From: an uncultured Blautia sp.
GTDB taxonomy: Bacteria > Bacillota > Clostridia > Lachnospirales > Lachnospiraceae
Assembly: GCA_900543715.1 (NCBI GenBank)
Contig: UQSX01000008.1
Coordinates: 6,584-70,583, forward strand
Length of the DNA stretch: 64,000 nt
Direction of reading: 5' to 3'
In this document: positions 34,211 through 44,100 of the stretch, piece after piece
How positions within the stretch are numbered: the first letter of the stretch is position 1
How the letters are laid out: each line of letters opens with the position of its first letter
Program-made: the position numbers and the translations under genes
Notes under the pieces: generated by a model
What the model was told of the DNA's origin: nothing
The model's input: the letters and a program-made list of their open reading frames with translations, nothing else
Database searches by the model: none

Positions 34211-35116
34211 ATGACAGAACTGATTTGGCATACCCTTATGCATGCTGTAAGCGATACACTGCGTCTGGTGCCCTTTCTGTTTCTTACGTACCTGGTGATG
34301 GAGTATCTGGAGCACAAAACCCAGGAGACCACTCAGCAGATGATACGCAGAGCAGGAAAGCTGGGCCCTCTTATCGGAGGAATCGCCGGAGTATTTCCGC
34401 AGTGTGGCTTTTCTGCTGCCGCTTCCAGTTTTTACGCGGGAGGAGTAATCTCAGTGGGAACTCTTATGGCGGTTTTTCTTTCCACATCTGATGAGATGCT
34501 GCCGATTTTTATTTCAGAGGCTGTGGAAATTCCTGTGATTTTAAAGATACTGGGAGTGAAGATACTTATTGGAGCTGTGTCAGGCTTTGTCCTGGATATC
34601 CTCTGGAGAGCAGGAAGCAGGAAACGGAAAGAATATCATGAGCACAAACATATTCACAGGGAACATCATGAGAAAGATATACATGATCTCTGTGAACATG
34701 AACACTGCCACTGTGAAGAAGGCAGTATTCTGAAATCGGCCATAATCCATTCCCTTCAGATCACCCTCTTTATCTTTCTGGTAACCCTGGTTATCGGATT
34801 TCTGGTGGAAGTCCTGGGTGAGGACCAGATTGGAGCAATCATCAGCAGCCAGCCTGTACTGGGCGTTCTGCTGGCAGGACTGGTAGGAATGATCCCCAAT
34901 TGTGCAGGTTCTGTGATCATTACCCAGATGTATCTGGGAGGGATCCTGGGAACCGGGCAGATGATGGCAGGTCTTCTGGCAGGAGCCGGAGTAGGGATCC
35001 TGGTGCTGTGCCGTACCAACCGGGGAGCAAAAGAAAACCTGGGAATCATCGGTCTGCTTTATGGCATCAGCGTATTCTGGGGAATCTTGTTTGAAATTCT
35101 CGGCATTGCTTTTTAA
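34211..35116 (+). CDS. Putative heavy-metal (arsenic/manganese-type) permease
   Basis: The start is ATG 34211 after AAGGAG; an upstream in-frame ATG has no site. The protein has 301 residues, with about eight membrane helices in two related halves. Each half has a PxCG/PNCxGS motif (FPQCGFSAAASSF and IPNCAGSVIIT), the pattern of the ArsP_2 / putative manganese transporter family. The central loop (~residues 140-180) is rich in histidine and acidic residues (HEHKHIHREHHE), suited to binding divalent metal. I expect metal efflux; the ion is not settled. Confidence 0.8.
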   Translation: MTELIWHTLMHAVSDTLRLVPFLFLTYLVMEYLEHKTQETTQQMIRRAGKLGPLIGGIAGVFPQCGFSAAASSFYAGGVISVGTLMAVFLSTSDEMLPIFISEAVEIPVILKILGVKILIGAVSGFVLDILWRAGSRKRKEYHEHKHIHREHHEKDIHDLCEHEHCHCEEGSILKSAIIHSLQITLFIFLVTLVIGFLVEVLGEDQIGAIISSQPVLGVLLAGLVGMIPNCAGSVIITQMYLGGILGTGQMMAGLLAGAGVGILVLCRTNRGAKENLGIIGLLYGISVFWGILFEILGIAF

Positions 35117-35131
35117 AATCGGAGGGAAACT

Positions 35132-36125
35132 ATGAATGTCTATGACCTTCACTGCGATACCATCAGCGCTATCTGGGAAGGCAGGAAAGAGGGAAAGGAT
35201 CTTTTCCTTTCTGCCAGCGGCCTTCAGGTAGACCTGGAGAAAATGAAAAAGGGAGATTACCAGCTTCAGACCTTTGCTATTTTTCTGGACAAAGATAATA
35301 CAGAGGACTGTTTTGCAGCGGCAAAAGAAATGGCAGAGCTGTTTAAAAAAAGAACTGGAAAAAAACCGGGATAAGATCACTCAGGTTTATTCCTATGCAG
35401 ATATCCAAAAGAATAGGGGAGAGGGCAGGATATCAGCTCTCCTTTCTCTGGAGGAAGGCGCCATTTTTGAAAAATCTTCCCGGCATTTACAGTGGCTCTA
35501 TGACCAGGGGGCTAGGATCGCTACTTTAACCTGGAATCATGAAAATGATCTGGCATATCCCAATCGCCAGGGGAACCCTTTTAAAGACCATCCCTGGAGC
35601 TGGGGGGAGGAGCGGGGACTGAAAGAAAAAGGGATCCGGGCTCTGGAACAGATGGAAAGTCTGGGAATGATCCCGGATGTTTCCCATTTGTCCGACGGAG
35701 GATTCTGGGATGTGGCGAAATATTATAAAAAGCCATTTTTAGCCACCCATTCCAATGCCAGAGGAGCTGCTCCAGAAGCTGCCAGAAATCTCACAGATGC
35801 TATGATCCGTGTTTTGGCAGAGCGGGGAGGGATTCTGGGACTGAATTACTGTGTCAGCTTTGTGCGTAACGGCTGGAAGCCTGGTCAGCCAGGGGCTTCC
35901 ATGGAAGAGCTGATCCGGCAGATCCGGTACATTGTGAATGTTGGCGGGGAGGAGTGCCTGGGCCTTGGCTCTGACTTTGACGGAATAGAAGAGGCCCCGG
36001 AGATGGAAAACGCCGGAGGAATGGAAAAACTTGCAGAAGCTATGGAAAAGGCAGGAATTTCTCATAGTCTGACAGAAAAAATTTTTTGGAAAAATGCGGA
36101 CAGGTTTTTGCGGGAGAACCTTTAA
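35132..36125 (+). pseudogene. Membrane-dipeptidase-type (M19) peptidase interrupted by a +1 frameshift
   Basis: The first part (35132-35374) begins MNVYDLHCDTI, with the HxD metal ligands, and the second carries SLEEGAIF, ATHSNARG and GSDFDG, so together they make a full renal-dipeptidase-like zinc enzyme of ~330 residues. The frame changes at a run of seven A (35345-35351). With six A the text reads on as FKKELEKNRDKIT, and a second A7 run follows at 35359-35365. The cause could be a real mutation, slippage that restores the protein, or a sequencing error. The role would be hydrolysis of dipeptides, perhaps with D-residues. Confidence 0.75.
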
Positions 36126-36128
36126 AAA

Positions 36129-36172
36129 TACGCCGGGATATGAAGAGCAGAGAGCTCACATATTCCGGCGTA
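36129..36172. terminator. Bidirectional terminator
   Basis: Fourteen-base arms (36129-36142, 36159-36172) with one wobble pair, A-rich on the left and followed by TAAAATTT on the right. They separate the convergent dipeptidase and aldolase-type genes. Confidence 0.7.
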
Positions 36173-36176
36173 AAAT

Positions 36177-37217
36177 TTACCGATACTTAATAACCATATC
36201 CCTAAAGCTTTCTACAAAATCAGATACCGCTTCTTCATTGGTAACCCAGGAAGTGCAGAATCGAAGACAGGTATGGTCCGGATCCGGCTTGCACTGGAAA
36301 GTGGTCAGATACTTACTGTTGATTTCCTCAGCCAGTTCATTGGGGAAAATGGGAAAAATCTGATTGGTAGGAGCATCGCACAGCAAGGGGATTCCCGTTT
36401 CCGCAAAGACTTCCTTGATGGGCTCCATGCGCCGGATACTTTCCTTTCCCAATTCTATGTAAAGATTATCTTTGAACAATTCTTCAAACTGAACGCCGAT
36501 CATCCATCCTTTCGCCATAATAGCTCCCCGCTGCTTCATGTTAAAACGGAAATGATCCTTAAATTTTTCCCGTATAAGGACCAGAGCCTCTCCAAACATG
36601 GCTCCTGACTTGGTACCGCCGATATAAAAGGCATCACATAATTTAGGCAGGTCCGGGAAGGTCAGATGAGAGACCTCTTCTGCTGCCAGTGCGGCAGCCA
36701 GACGGGCTCCGTCCATATACAGATACAGATGATGGCGCTGACAGAATCCGTAGAGAACTTCCAGCTCCTCTTTTGTATATACGGTGCCGATTTCTGTAGG
36801 ATTTGATATATAAACCAGCCTGGGCTCTACCCAGTGCTCATTTTCATGAAGGTCCAGAACCGGACGGATCAGGTCGGGGGTCAATTTGCCGTCTTCTGTG
36901 GAAATAGAGAAGACTTTGTGTCCGGTAGCTTCGATAGCGCCTGTTTCATGGGTGTTGATGTGCCCTGTCTGAGCGCTGATCACTGCCTCATAAGGCTTTA
37001 ATACATGAGAAATAAAAGTGAGATTCGTCAGAGTCCCGCCTGAGATAAAGTGGATATCTGCGCTGTAATCTTCCAATGCCTCTTGAATCAGTTCCCGGGC
37101 AGCATTGGAATGTTCATCCAGTCCGTAAGAGTTATTTTGGTGATAGTTAATGGTTTCCAGGGCCCTGAGAATATTCGGATGGGCGCCTTCGCTGTAGTCG
37201 TTCTGAAAACTATACAT
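36177..37217 (-). CDS. Threonine-aldolase-type PLP lyase
   Basis: A 346-residue beta-eliminating lyase/low-specificity L-threonine aldolase family protein. Recognisable parts are the N-terminal FQNDYSEGAHPNIL, GLDEHSNAARELI, SAQTGHINTHETGA, ISNPTEIGTVY, YMDGARLAAAL (Asp-Gly-Ala-Arg near the cofactor) and the PLP lysine in IGGTKSGAMFGEA. It would cleave beta-hydroxy amino acids to glycine plus aldehyde, although members of this subgroup are not all tested. It is transcribed divergently from the DapF-like gene. Confidence 0.88.
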   Translation of the reverse strand: MYSFQNDYSEGAHPNILRALETINYHQNNSYGLDEHSNAARELIQEALEDYSADIHFISGGTLTNLTFISHVLKPYEAVISAQTGHINTHETGAIEATGHKVFSISTEDGKLTPDLIRPVLDLHENEHWVEPRLVYISNPTEIGTVYTKEELEVLYGFCQRHHLYLYMDGARLAAALAAEEVSHLTFPDLPKLCDAFYIGGTKSGAMFGEALVLIREKFKDHFRFNMKQRGAIMAKGWMIGVQFEELFKDNLYIELGKESIRRMEPIKEVFAETGIPLLCDAPTNQIFPIFPNELAEEINSKYLTTFQCKPDPDHTCLRFCTSWVTNEEAVSDFVESFRDMVIKYR

Positions 37218-37419
37218 GAGTATACCTCTCTTCCTGTGTGAAAATTCCGGAAACTACTTCCGGATAGCCCAAAAGACAAGCTGTAGATACATTTTAACAT
37301 AAAAAATCTTTTCTGCACAGAGGAAATTCTCTCCTTTGGAAACCTTCAATCCTGTATTTGACAGTCCCAGGCTCAGTGTATAAAATAACTATATCAGATA
37401 TTAAAGAAAGGAATCATCT

Positions 37420-38262
37420 ATGGAATTTTATAAATATCACAGTCTGGGAAACGATTATCTGGTATATGATATCCGGAAAAATCAGGAGGAGCTGGACCAG
37501 GAAAAAATCGTCCGGGTTTGCAGCCGGAACTTTGGTATCGGGTCTGACGGTATTGTGGCAGGTCCCTATGAAAAAGACGGGAATATGTATGTGCGGGTTT
37601 TTAATCCGGACGGCACAGAGGCGGAGCAGGGAGGAAATGCCCTGAGGATCTTTGCCCATTATCTGAAAGCTATTGGAGATATACAGAAAGAATCTTTTGA
37701 ATTATACACCAAGAGCGGGATTTCCCAGATCAGATATCTGAACAGAGAGGGAAACCGGATCCAGATGACCATGGGAAAACTCCGCTTTTCCAGCAAAGCC
37801 CTGGGACTTTCAGGCCCCGACAGAGAGGCAGTCCATGAATTTTTTAATTTCGGAGGGGAAGAATATGACTGTACCTGTGTTTCCGCAGGAAATCCTCACT
37901 GTGTCATTGTGCTGGAAGATACGGACAGAGAGACCGTATGCCGGATAGGAAAATATTCTGAAAGGGCAGAATGTTTTCCTGAGGGAATCAATACCGAAAT
38001 CGTGAAGATATTAGATAAAAATAATATTGAAATTGAAATCTTTGAACGAGGAGTAGGCTATACCCTGGCCTCTGCTACCGGCGCCTGTGCTGCAGCGGGA
38101 GCGGCATATAAGCGGGGGCTCATTGATTCTGACGTTATGGTCCACATGCCGGGAGGAAAACTCTGGACTCAGATTGACGAAGACTGGGAAGTAAAGATGA
38201 TCGGAAGCGTAAAGCGGATATGTAAAATCCAGCTGTTTGAGGACTTTTTTCAGGGAATCTAA
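37420..38262 (+). CDS. DapF-like epimerase paralogue lacking the first catalytic cysteine
   Basis: A 280-residue protein of the diaminopimelate epimerase fold, with KYHSLGNDYLVYD at the start, PDGTEAEQGGNALRIF in the middle and ERGVGYTLASATGACAAAG near the end. DapF uses two cysteines. The second is present (Cys223 in TGAC), but the first, normally in EMCGNGxRC, is Gln70 here, and the ACGTGAC context is changed to ASATGAC. A two-base racemase is therefore unlikely. It may bind a different substrate or work as an isomerase or dehydratase, as proline-racemase relatives do. AAAGGAA precedes the ATG. Confidence 0.85.
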   Translation: MEFYKYHSLGNDYLVYDIRKNQEELDQEKIVRVCSRNFGIGSDGIVAGPYEKDGNMYVRVFNPDGTEAEQGGNALRIFAHYLKAIGDIQKESFELYTKSGISQIRYLNREGNRIQMTMGKLRFSSKALGLSGPDREAVHEFFNFGGEEYDCTCVSAGNPHCVIVLEDTDRETVCRIGKYSERAECFPEGINTEIVKILDKNNIEIEIFERGVGYTLASATGACAAAGAAYKRGLIDSDVMVHMPGGKLWTQIDEDWEVKMIGSVKRICKIQLFEDFFQGI

Positions 38263-38274
38263 GTTGTTGGGGAC

Positions 38275-38302
38275 TTGTTTTTTGAAAAAGATGTGATATA
38301 CT
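38275..38302 (+). promoter_or_regulatory. Promoter of the CobW pair
   Basis: TTGTTT (38275-38280) and an extended -10 TGATATACT ending at 38302 with a 16-base spacer. It gives a leader of ~125 bases. Confidence 0.6.
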
Positions 38303-38310
38303 AGCCACAG

Positions 38311-38394
38311 CGGGATGGTTTTAGAAACCACCGAAGAACATTGAAGTATACAGCAGTAAGGGGCGGGAGCAGTACTTTCGTCCCCTTTTCCCAT
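38311..38394 (+). promoter_or_regulatory. Structured leader with terminator-like hairpin before the CobW genes
   Basis: The leader holds a hairpin GG-A-TGGTTT/AAACCA-CC (about 38313-38332) and then a second AAGGGG/CCCCTT stem followed by TTTT ending near 38391. The gene starts 40 bases later. This is the layout of an attenuator. I could not match it to a named riboswitch. Confidence 0.4.
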
Positions 38395-38434
38395 GTATAA
38401 ACTGCACATATCATAGCAGAAAGGAGATTTCACA

Positions 38435-39568
38435 ATGACAAAAATTGATATTTTTTCTGGATTTCTGGGAGCCGGAAAGACCACACTGATCCAGAAGCTT
38501 TTAAAAGAAGCTTATAAAGGAGAGCAGGTTGTACTGATTGAAAATGAATTTGGAGAAATCGGCATTGACGGCGGATTTTTGAAAGAAGCAGGCATTGAGA
38601 TACGGGAAATGAATTCCGGTTGTATCTGCTGCTCTCTGGTAGGAGACTTTGGAGAAGCTTTAAAGGAAGTAATCGGAAAATACAGTCCGGACAGGATTAT
38701 CATTGAACCTTCAGGAGTAGGGAAACTTTCCGATGTGATCAAAGCCGTTCAGAAGATTGAAGATTCAGTTGACATAAAGTTAAACAGCTTTACCACTTTG
38801 GTAGATGTGACAAAATGCAAAATGTATATGAAAAATTTCGGAGAATTTTTCAGTAATCAGATTGAATATGCAGGAACCATTATCCTTAGCCGTACAGACA
38901 CAGAAAAGGCAACTCAGGAGAAAGTAGAGGCGGCAGTAGAGCTGATACGTTCCTTAAACAAGACTGCAGCTGTGATCACTACACCTATAGCACAGCTTTC
39001 AGGAGAAAAGATACTGAACACTATGGAGCATAATACTTCCCTGGAAAAAGAGCTGATGGAAGAAGAAACCTGCCCGGTATGCGGCGGCCATCACCATCAT
39101 CACGACCATGAAGGCTGCGACCATGACCATGAAGAATGTGACCACCACCATCATCATGACCATGAGGAATGTGACCACGATCATCACCACCATGACCATG
39201 AAGAATGCGGCCATGAACACCATCATGATCATGAAGAATGCGGCCACGAGCATCATCACGGCCATGACCATCATCATGGACATCACCATGCAGATGAAGT
39301 CTTTACAAGCTGGGGCAAAGAGACTGTAAAGGCTTATTCTCAGGAGGAAATCCAGAAGATTCTGGATACTCTGTCTGAGGATGGATCTTATGGAATGGTG
39401 CTGAGAGCCAAAGGTATGGTAGAAGGCAAAGACGGACAGTGGATTTATTTCGATATGGTTCCCGGTGAGGCGGATATCCGTCAGGGCGCTCCAGATTATA
39501 CAGGAAGGCTTTGCGTCATTGGTTCCAAGCTTGCAGAGGATAAACTGGCCGAGCTCTTTGGCGTATAA
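38435..39568 (+). CDS. CobW/COG0523 GTPase with long His-rich metal-binding insert
   Basis: A 377-residue G3E GTPase. Walker A is GFLGAGKTT, the metal motif is CICC (SGCICCSLVG), and the switch and base-specificity loops are IIIEPSGVG and SRTD. Residues ~218-286 are an extreme His/Asp/Glu/Cys repeat built from DHEEC(D/G)H(E/D)HHH units. It ends with the CobW C-terminal domain (GMVLRAKGMVEGKDGQWIYFDMVPG). COG0523 proteins use GTP to deliver metals, most often zinc. The His-rich part may store or sense the metal. AAAGGAG precedes the ATG. Confidence 0.93.
   Translation: MTKIDIFSGFLGAGKTTLIQKLLKEAYKGEQVVLIENEFGEIGIDGGFLKEAGIEIREMNSGCICCSLVGDFGEALKEVIGKYSPDRIIIEPSGVGKLSDVIKAVQKIEDSVDIKLNSFTTLVDVTKCKMYMKNFGEFFSNQIEYAGTIILSRTDTEKATQEKVEAAVELIRSLNKTAAVITTPIAQLSGEKILNTMEHNTSLEKELMEEETCPVCGGHHHHHDHEGCDHDHEECDHHHHHDHEECDHDHHHHDHEECGHEHHHDHEECGHEHHHGHDHHHGHHHADEVFTSWGKETVKAYSQEEIQKILDTLSEDGSYGMVLRAKGMVEGKDGQWIYFDMVPGEADIRQGAPDYTGRLCVIGSKLAEDKLAELFGV
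39088..39294 (+). repeat. In-frame His-rich codon repeat
   Basis: Repeated CATGACCATGAAGAATG-like units encode DHEEC plus His runs. This is a coding micro-repeat that could vary in length between strains. Confidence 0.8.
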
Positions 39569-39595
39569 TAATTATAGAAGGGATTGGACAAAGAT

Positions 39596-40549
39596 ATGGA
39601 AGAAGAAATCAGAGTTCCCATATATTTTATGGCAGGATTCCTGGAAAGCGGCAAGAGTACCTTCCTGGATTTTACGATTGATCAGGATTATTTTCAGATA
39701 GATGGTCCCACGCTTCTTATCCTCTGCGAAGAGGGAGAGGTGGAATTTGACCCTAAAAAATTGAAGAAAAGCAGGACCAGCGTAGAAGTCATCGATAAAT
39801 TTGAAGACCTGACGCCAGAGCGTCTGGTGGCTTATGACGCCTTCTATCGGCCAGAAAGGGTCATCATTGAATACAACGGTATGTGGCAGGTAAGCAAGTT
39901 TGAAGAGATGCAGCTTCCAAAGGACTGGGGCCTTGTACAGCAGATCGTTACTGTAGATGCCAGTACCTTCCAGATTTACATGAATAACATGAAGTCTCTG
40001 TTTGTAGAAATGGTAAGAGGAGCAGATATGGTTCTCTTTAACCGCTGTACAAAGGACATGCCCTTGGCTTCTTTCAGAAGAAGCGTGAAGGTAGTGAATC
40101 AGTCTGCCGAAATTATTTTTGAGGATGATGAAGGCGAGATTGAAGATATTTTCGCTGAGAAAATGCCTTTTGATGTGGAAGCAGATGTCATTGACATTAT
40201 GGATGAAGACTATGGCATCTGGTTTATTGACGCCATGGACCATCCGGAGACTTATGAAGGTAAAAAAGTATCCTTTACTGCCATGGTGCTGAAATCCAGA
40301 GAACTGCCAAAAAATGTTTTTGTGCCAGGAAGGATGGCCATGACCTGCTGTGCAGATGACACCAGCTTTATTGGATATATCTGCAGAACACCAGAGGCAA
40401 AAAACCTGAAGACAGGAAAATGGGTGAAGCTGGTAGCTGAGGTAGGATATGAATATGTAGAGTCTTATCATAAGGAAGGACCGGTGCTTACTGCCATTTC
40501 TCTGGAGCCTGCAGAACCTCTGGCTCAGGAGCTGGTATATTTTAATTAA
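39596..40549 (+). CDS. CobW-like GTPase fused to a YcgQ/TIGR03943-like domain
   Basis: I choose ATG 39596 (317 residues); an in-frame TTG 12 bases earlier sits on its ribosome site. The N-terminal ~190 residues are a CobW-type domain with Walker A GFLESGKST, but the CxCC metal motif is replaced by LCEEGEVEF. The last ~100 residues (KVSFTAMVLKSRELP, VPGRMAMTCCADDTSFIGYIC, GKWVKLVAEVGYE) match the C-terminal part of the YcgQ/DUF1980 family, which works with YcgR permeases. It begins 27 bases after the first GTPase. Metal homeostasis, probably zinc, is inferred. Confidence 0.82.
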   Translation: MEEEIRVPIYFMAGFLESGKSTFLDFTIDQDYFQIDGPTLLILCEEGEVEFDPKKLKKSRTSVEVIDKFEDLTPERLVAYDAFYRPERVIIEYNGMWQVSKFEEMQLPKDWGLVQQIVTVDASTFQIYMNNMKSLFVEMVRGADMVLFNRCTKDMPLASFRRSVKVVNQSAEIIFEDDEGEIEDIFAEKMPFDVEADVIDIMDEDYGIWFIDAMDHPETYEGKKVSFTAMVLKSRELPKNVFVPGRMAMTCCADDTSFIGYICRTPEAKNLKTGKWVKLVAEVGYEYVESYHKEGPVLTAISLEPAEPLAQELVYFN

Positions 40550-40559
40550 GGAGAATCAT

Positions 40560-41177
40560 ATGTTTTTGATAGCAGGCCTTGGAAACCCAGGGAGACAGTA
40601 TGAAAAGACCAGACATAATATGGGATTTGACACCATAGATGAATTAATTGAACGTCACAGGATTCCTCAGGGAGGGATTGCCCATAAGGCTATGTACGGC
40701 AAGGGAATTATCAACGGAGAAAAGGTGATTCTGGCAAAGCCCCTTACCTACATGAATTTAAGCGGAGACTCCCTCAGGGAATTCGTAAACTATTATAAAC
40801 TGGACCCGGAATCAGAGATGATAGTTATTTATGACGATATCGATCTGGAGCCGGGGCAGATACGTATCCGCAAAAAAGGCAGTGCCGGAGGCCATAATGG
40901 GATCAAGAGCATTATCGCCCAGCTTGGCACTCAGAACTTTTACCGGGTGAAAGTCGGCGTGGGAGCAAAACCTAAGGGATGGGACCTAGCGGATTATGTA
41001 CTGGGCCGTTTTTCACCTCAGGAAAGAGAATTGGTGGATCAGGCCATTATACAGGCAGCAGAGGCGGTGGAGATGATTCTTTCCCAAGGGATAGAAGCGG
41101 CTATGAACCACTATAACGGAGCTGCCAAAAAGAAAAAAGCAAAAACCCAGGAAGAGGCGGAAAGCCCGCAGGAGTAG
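40560..41177 (+). CDS. pth: Peptidyl-tRNA hydrolase
   Basis: A 205-residue enzyme that frees stalled peptidyl-tRNA. LIAGLGNPGRQYEKTRHNMG carries the catalytic His, KPLTYMNLSG the tRNA-binding Asn, IYDDIDLEPG the Asp, and GGHNGIKSI the later loop. It ends with a lysine-rich tail (KKKKAKTQ) beyond the usual ~190 residues. AAGGAG precedes ATG 40560. It sits three bases before mfd, a pairing common in Firmicutes. Confidence 0.96.
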   Translation: MFLIAGLGNPGRQYEKTRHNMGFDTIDELIERHRIPQGGIAHKAMYGKGIINGEKVILAKPLTYMNLSGDSLREFVNYYKLDPESEMIVIYDDIDLEPGQIRIRKKGSAGGHNGIKSIIAQLGTQNFYRVKVGVGAKPKGWDLADYVLGRFSPQERELVDQAIIQAAEAVEMILSQGIEAAMNHYNGAAKKKKAKTQEEAESPQE

Positions 41178-41180
41178 ATT

Positions 41181-44100
41181 ATGCAGGTATTTATGCAGCC
41201 ATTGGAAAATTTAACAGAGTACCAGGAGATACGGTCAAGACTTCCGAAAAACCGGGGAGTCCTTCAGCTCTCCGGCTGTGTGGAATCACAGAAAGCCCAT
41301 ATGATGTATGGGCTTTTTCGCGGTATGCAGAAAGATGCTAAAAGAGAAAATATGAATTGTCTCATCATAGCGGAGAACGATCTGAAAGCCAGGGAAATCT
41401 ACGAAGATTACCGGATGTATGACCAGGAGGTTTACCTCTATCCGGCCAAGGACCTGATCTTCTTTCAGGCCGATGTACATGGAAATCTGCTGACAAGAGA
41501 CCGGATGAAGGCGGTGGCTGCCCTTTTGGAGAAGAAAGGGGTTACTGTGATCACCAGTATAGGCGGCTGCATGGACTACCTTCTTCCTCTGGAGGTTATA
41601 AAGGACCATACCCTTGTGTTTAAAAGCGACAGTCCAGTAGAACTGGGGAAACTGAGAAAACAGCTTCTGGGTATGGGATATGAGGGAAACGCCCAGGCAG
41701 AGGCTCCGGGACAGTTTTCTGTCAGAGGCGGCATCATAGATATTTTTCCTCTGACTCTGGATAATCCGGTGCGGATCGAGTTGTGGGGAGATGAGATTGA
41801 TTCTATACGAAGTTTCGACCCGGAAAGCCAGCGTTCTATAGAAAATCTGGAAGAAGTTACTATTTACCCGGCAGCAGAGATGGTCCTGGACCAGGAGGTC
41901 CTGGAAAAAGGTCTGAAGGCCATCGAAAAAGAGAAAAAAGCCATGGTAAAAAAATTCCGAGATGATTTTCTGACCGAAGAAGGGGCCAGGCTTACCCGGA
42001 TGGTAGAAGAGGCTGTGGATAGCCTGAAAGAGTATCAGGACTTTTCAGCAGCAGAACATTTTGTACGGTATTTTTATAAGAATGCGGTAACTTTTCTGGA
42101 TTATTTTCCCACAGAAGATACTCTGGTATTTCTGGATGAGAGCAATCGACTGACGGAACAGGGGAATGCCATTGAAACAGAATTTCGGGAGAGCATGGAG
42201 CATCGGCTGGAGAAAGGATACCTTCTGGCCGGACAGACAGATCTGCTCATGCCCTGCCGCCAGGTGATCCAGAACATAAATAAGAAAAACTGCGTATCTT
42301 TGTGTACCATGGAACAGCAGAGAGGAGACTGGGATATCCGGGAGCAGTTTTATACTACAGTAAAATCTGTCAGTCCCTACAACAACAGCTTCGAGCTGCT
42401 GGTTAAGGACATGGAATACTTTAAGAAAAATGGATATCAGGTTTTACTTCTTTCCCCTTCACGTACCAGAGCTGCCAGACTGGCAAAGGACTTAAGCCAG
42501 GAAGGACTGAACAGCTTTTACACAGAAGATATGGACCGGACCATTGCTCCGGGAGAAATTATGACAGCTTTTGGCCACGCCAGGAGAGGCTTTGAGTATC
42601 CTCTCATCAAGTTTGTGCTGATAACGGAAACAGATATCTTCGGACAGGAAAAGAAGAAAAAGAGGAAGAAGACAGAATACAGCGGCAAACGTATCCAGAA
42701 TTTCAGCGAGCTGAGCGTTGGTGATTATGTGGTCCATGAAAATCATGGACTGGGAATCTATAGAGGAATTGAGAAGATTGATGTAGACCGGGTAGCTAAG
42801 GACTACATTAAGATTGAGTATGGAGATAACAGTACCCTGTATATCCTTCCCAATCAGCTGGACCTGCTTCAGAAATATGCAGGAGCTGACGCTAAAGCCC
42901 CTAAGCTGAATAAGCTGGGAACCCAGGACTGGAATAAGACAAAGACAAAGGTAAAAGGCGCAGTCAAGAATATCGCCAAAGATCTGGTGGCCCTTTACGC
43001 TGCAAGGCAGGCCCAGTCCGGCTATCAGTATGGAAAAGATACCGTATGGCAGAGGGAATTTGAGGAAATGTTTCCTTTTGAGGAGACAGAAGACCAGCTG
43101 GCAGCCATAGAGGCCACCAAGGGAGATATGGAGAGCACTAAGATCATGGACCGTCTGATCTGCGGAGACGTGGGATACGGCAAGACGGAGATTGCCATCC
43201 GGGCTGCCTTTAAGGCGGTTCAGGAAAGCAAACAGGTGGTATATCTGGTGCCCACTACCATTCTAGCCCAGCAGCATTATAATACATTTGTCCAGAGAAT
43301 GAAGGACTTCCCTGTGCGGATTGACCTTCTGTGCAGGTTCCGTACTCCGGCAGAACAGAAGAAGACCATTGAAGACCTTAAGAAAGGCCTGGTGGATATT
43401 GTCATAGGCACCCATCGTGTCCTTTCCAAAGATATAAAGTATAAAGATCTGGGACTTCTGATCATTGACGAGGAGCAGCGTTTTGGGGTTACCCATAAAG
43501 AAAAGATTAAAAAACTAAAGGAAAATGTAGACGTTCTCACACTGACTGCCACACCTATTCCCAGAACCCTTCACATGGGCCTGATCGGTATCCGGGACAT
43601 GAGCGTACTGGAAGAAGCACCTATGGATAGAATGCCTATCCAGACATTTGTTATGGAATACAATGAAGAACTGGTCCGGGAGGCGATAACCAGGGAGCTG
43701 GCCAGAGGCGGTCAGGTGTATTATGTATACAATCGGGTGAATGACATTGACGAGATCGCCAACCGGGTGGCAAAACTGGTACCGGAGGCTAATGTGGCCT
43801 TTGCCCATGGGCAGATGCGGGAGCACCAGCTGGAGAAGATCATGTATGGCTTTATTAACGGGGATATTGACGTACTGGTATCCACTACTATTATTGAGAC
43901 AGGGCTGGATATTTCCAATGCCAATACCATGATTGTCCACGATGCAGACCAGATGGGACTTTCTCAGCTTTACCAGCTTCGTGGCCGTGTGGGCCGCTCT
44001 AACAGAACAGCCTATGCCTTCCTTATGTACCGCAGAAATAAAATGCTCAAAGAAGTTGCAGAGAAAAGGCTCCATGCTATTCGGGAATTTACAGATCTGG

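Noticed and set aside
39088-39294. Regular short repeats that could suggest a CRISPR array or tandem DNA repeat
   Set aside because: They are in-frame His/Asp/Glu codons within a CobW protein; no spacers of constant length.
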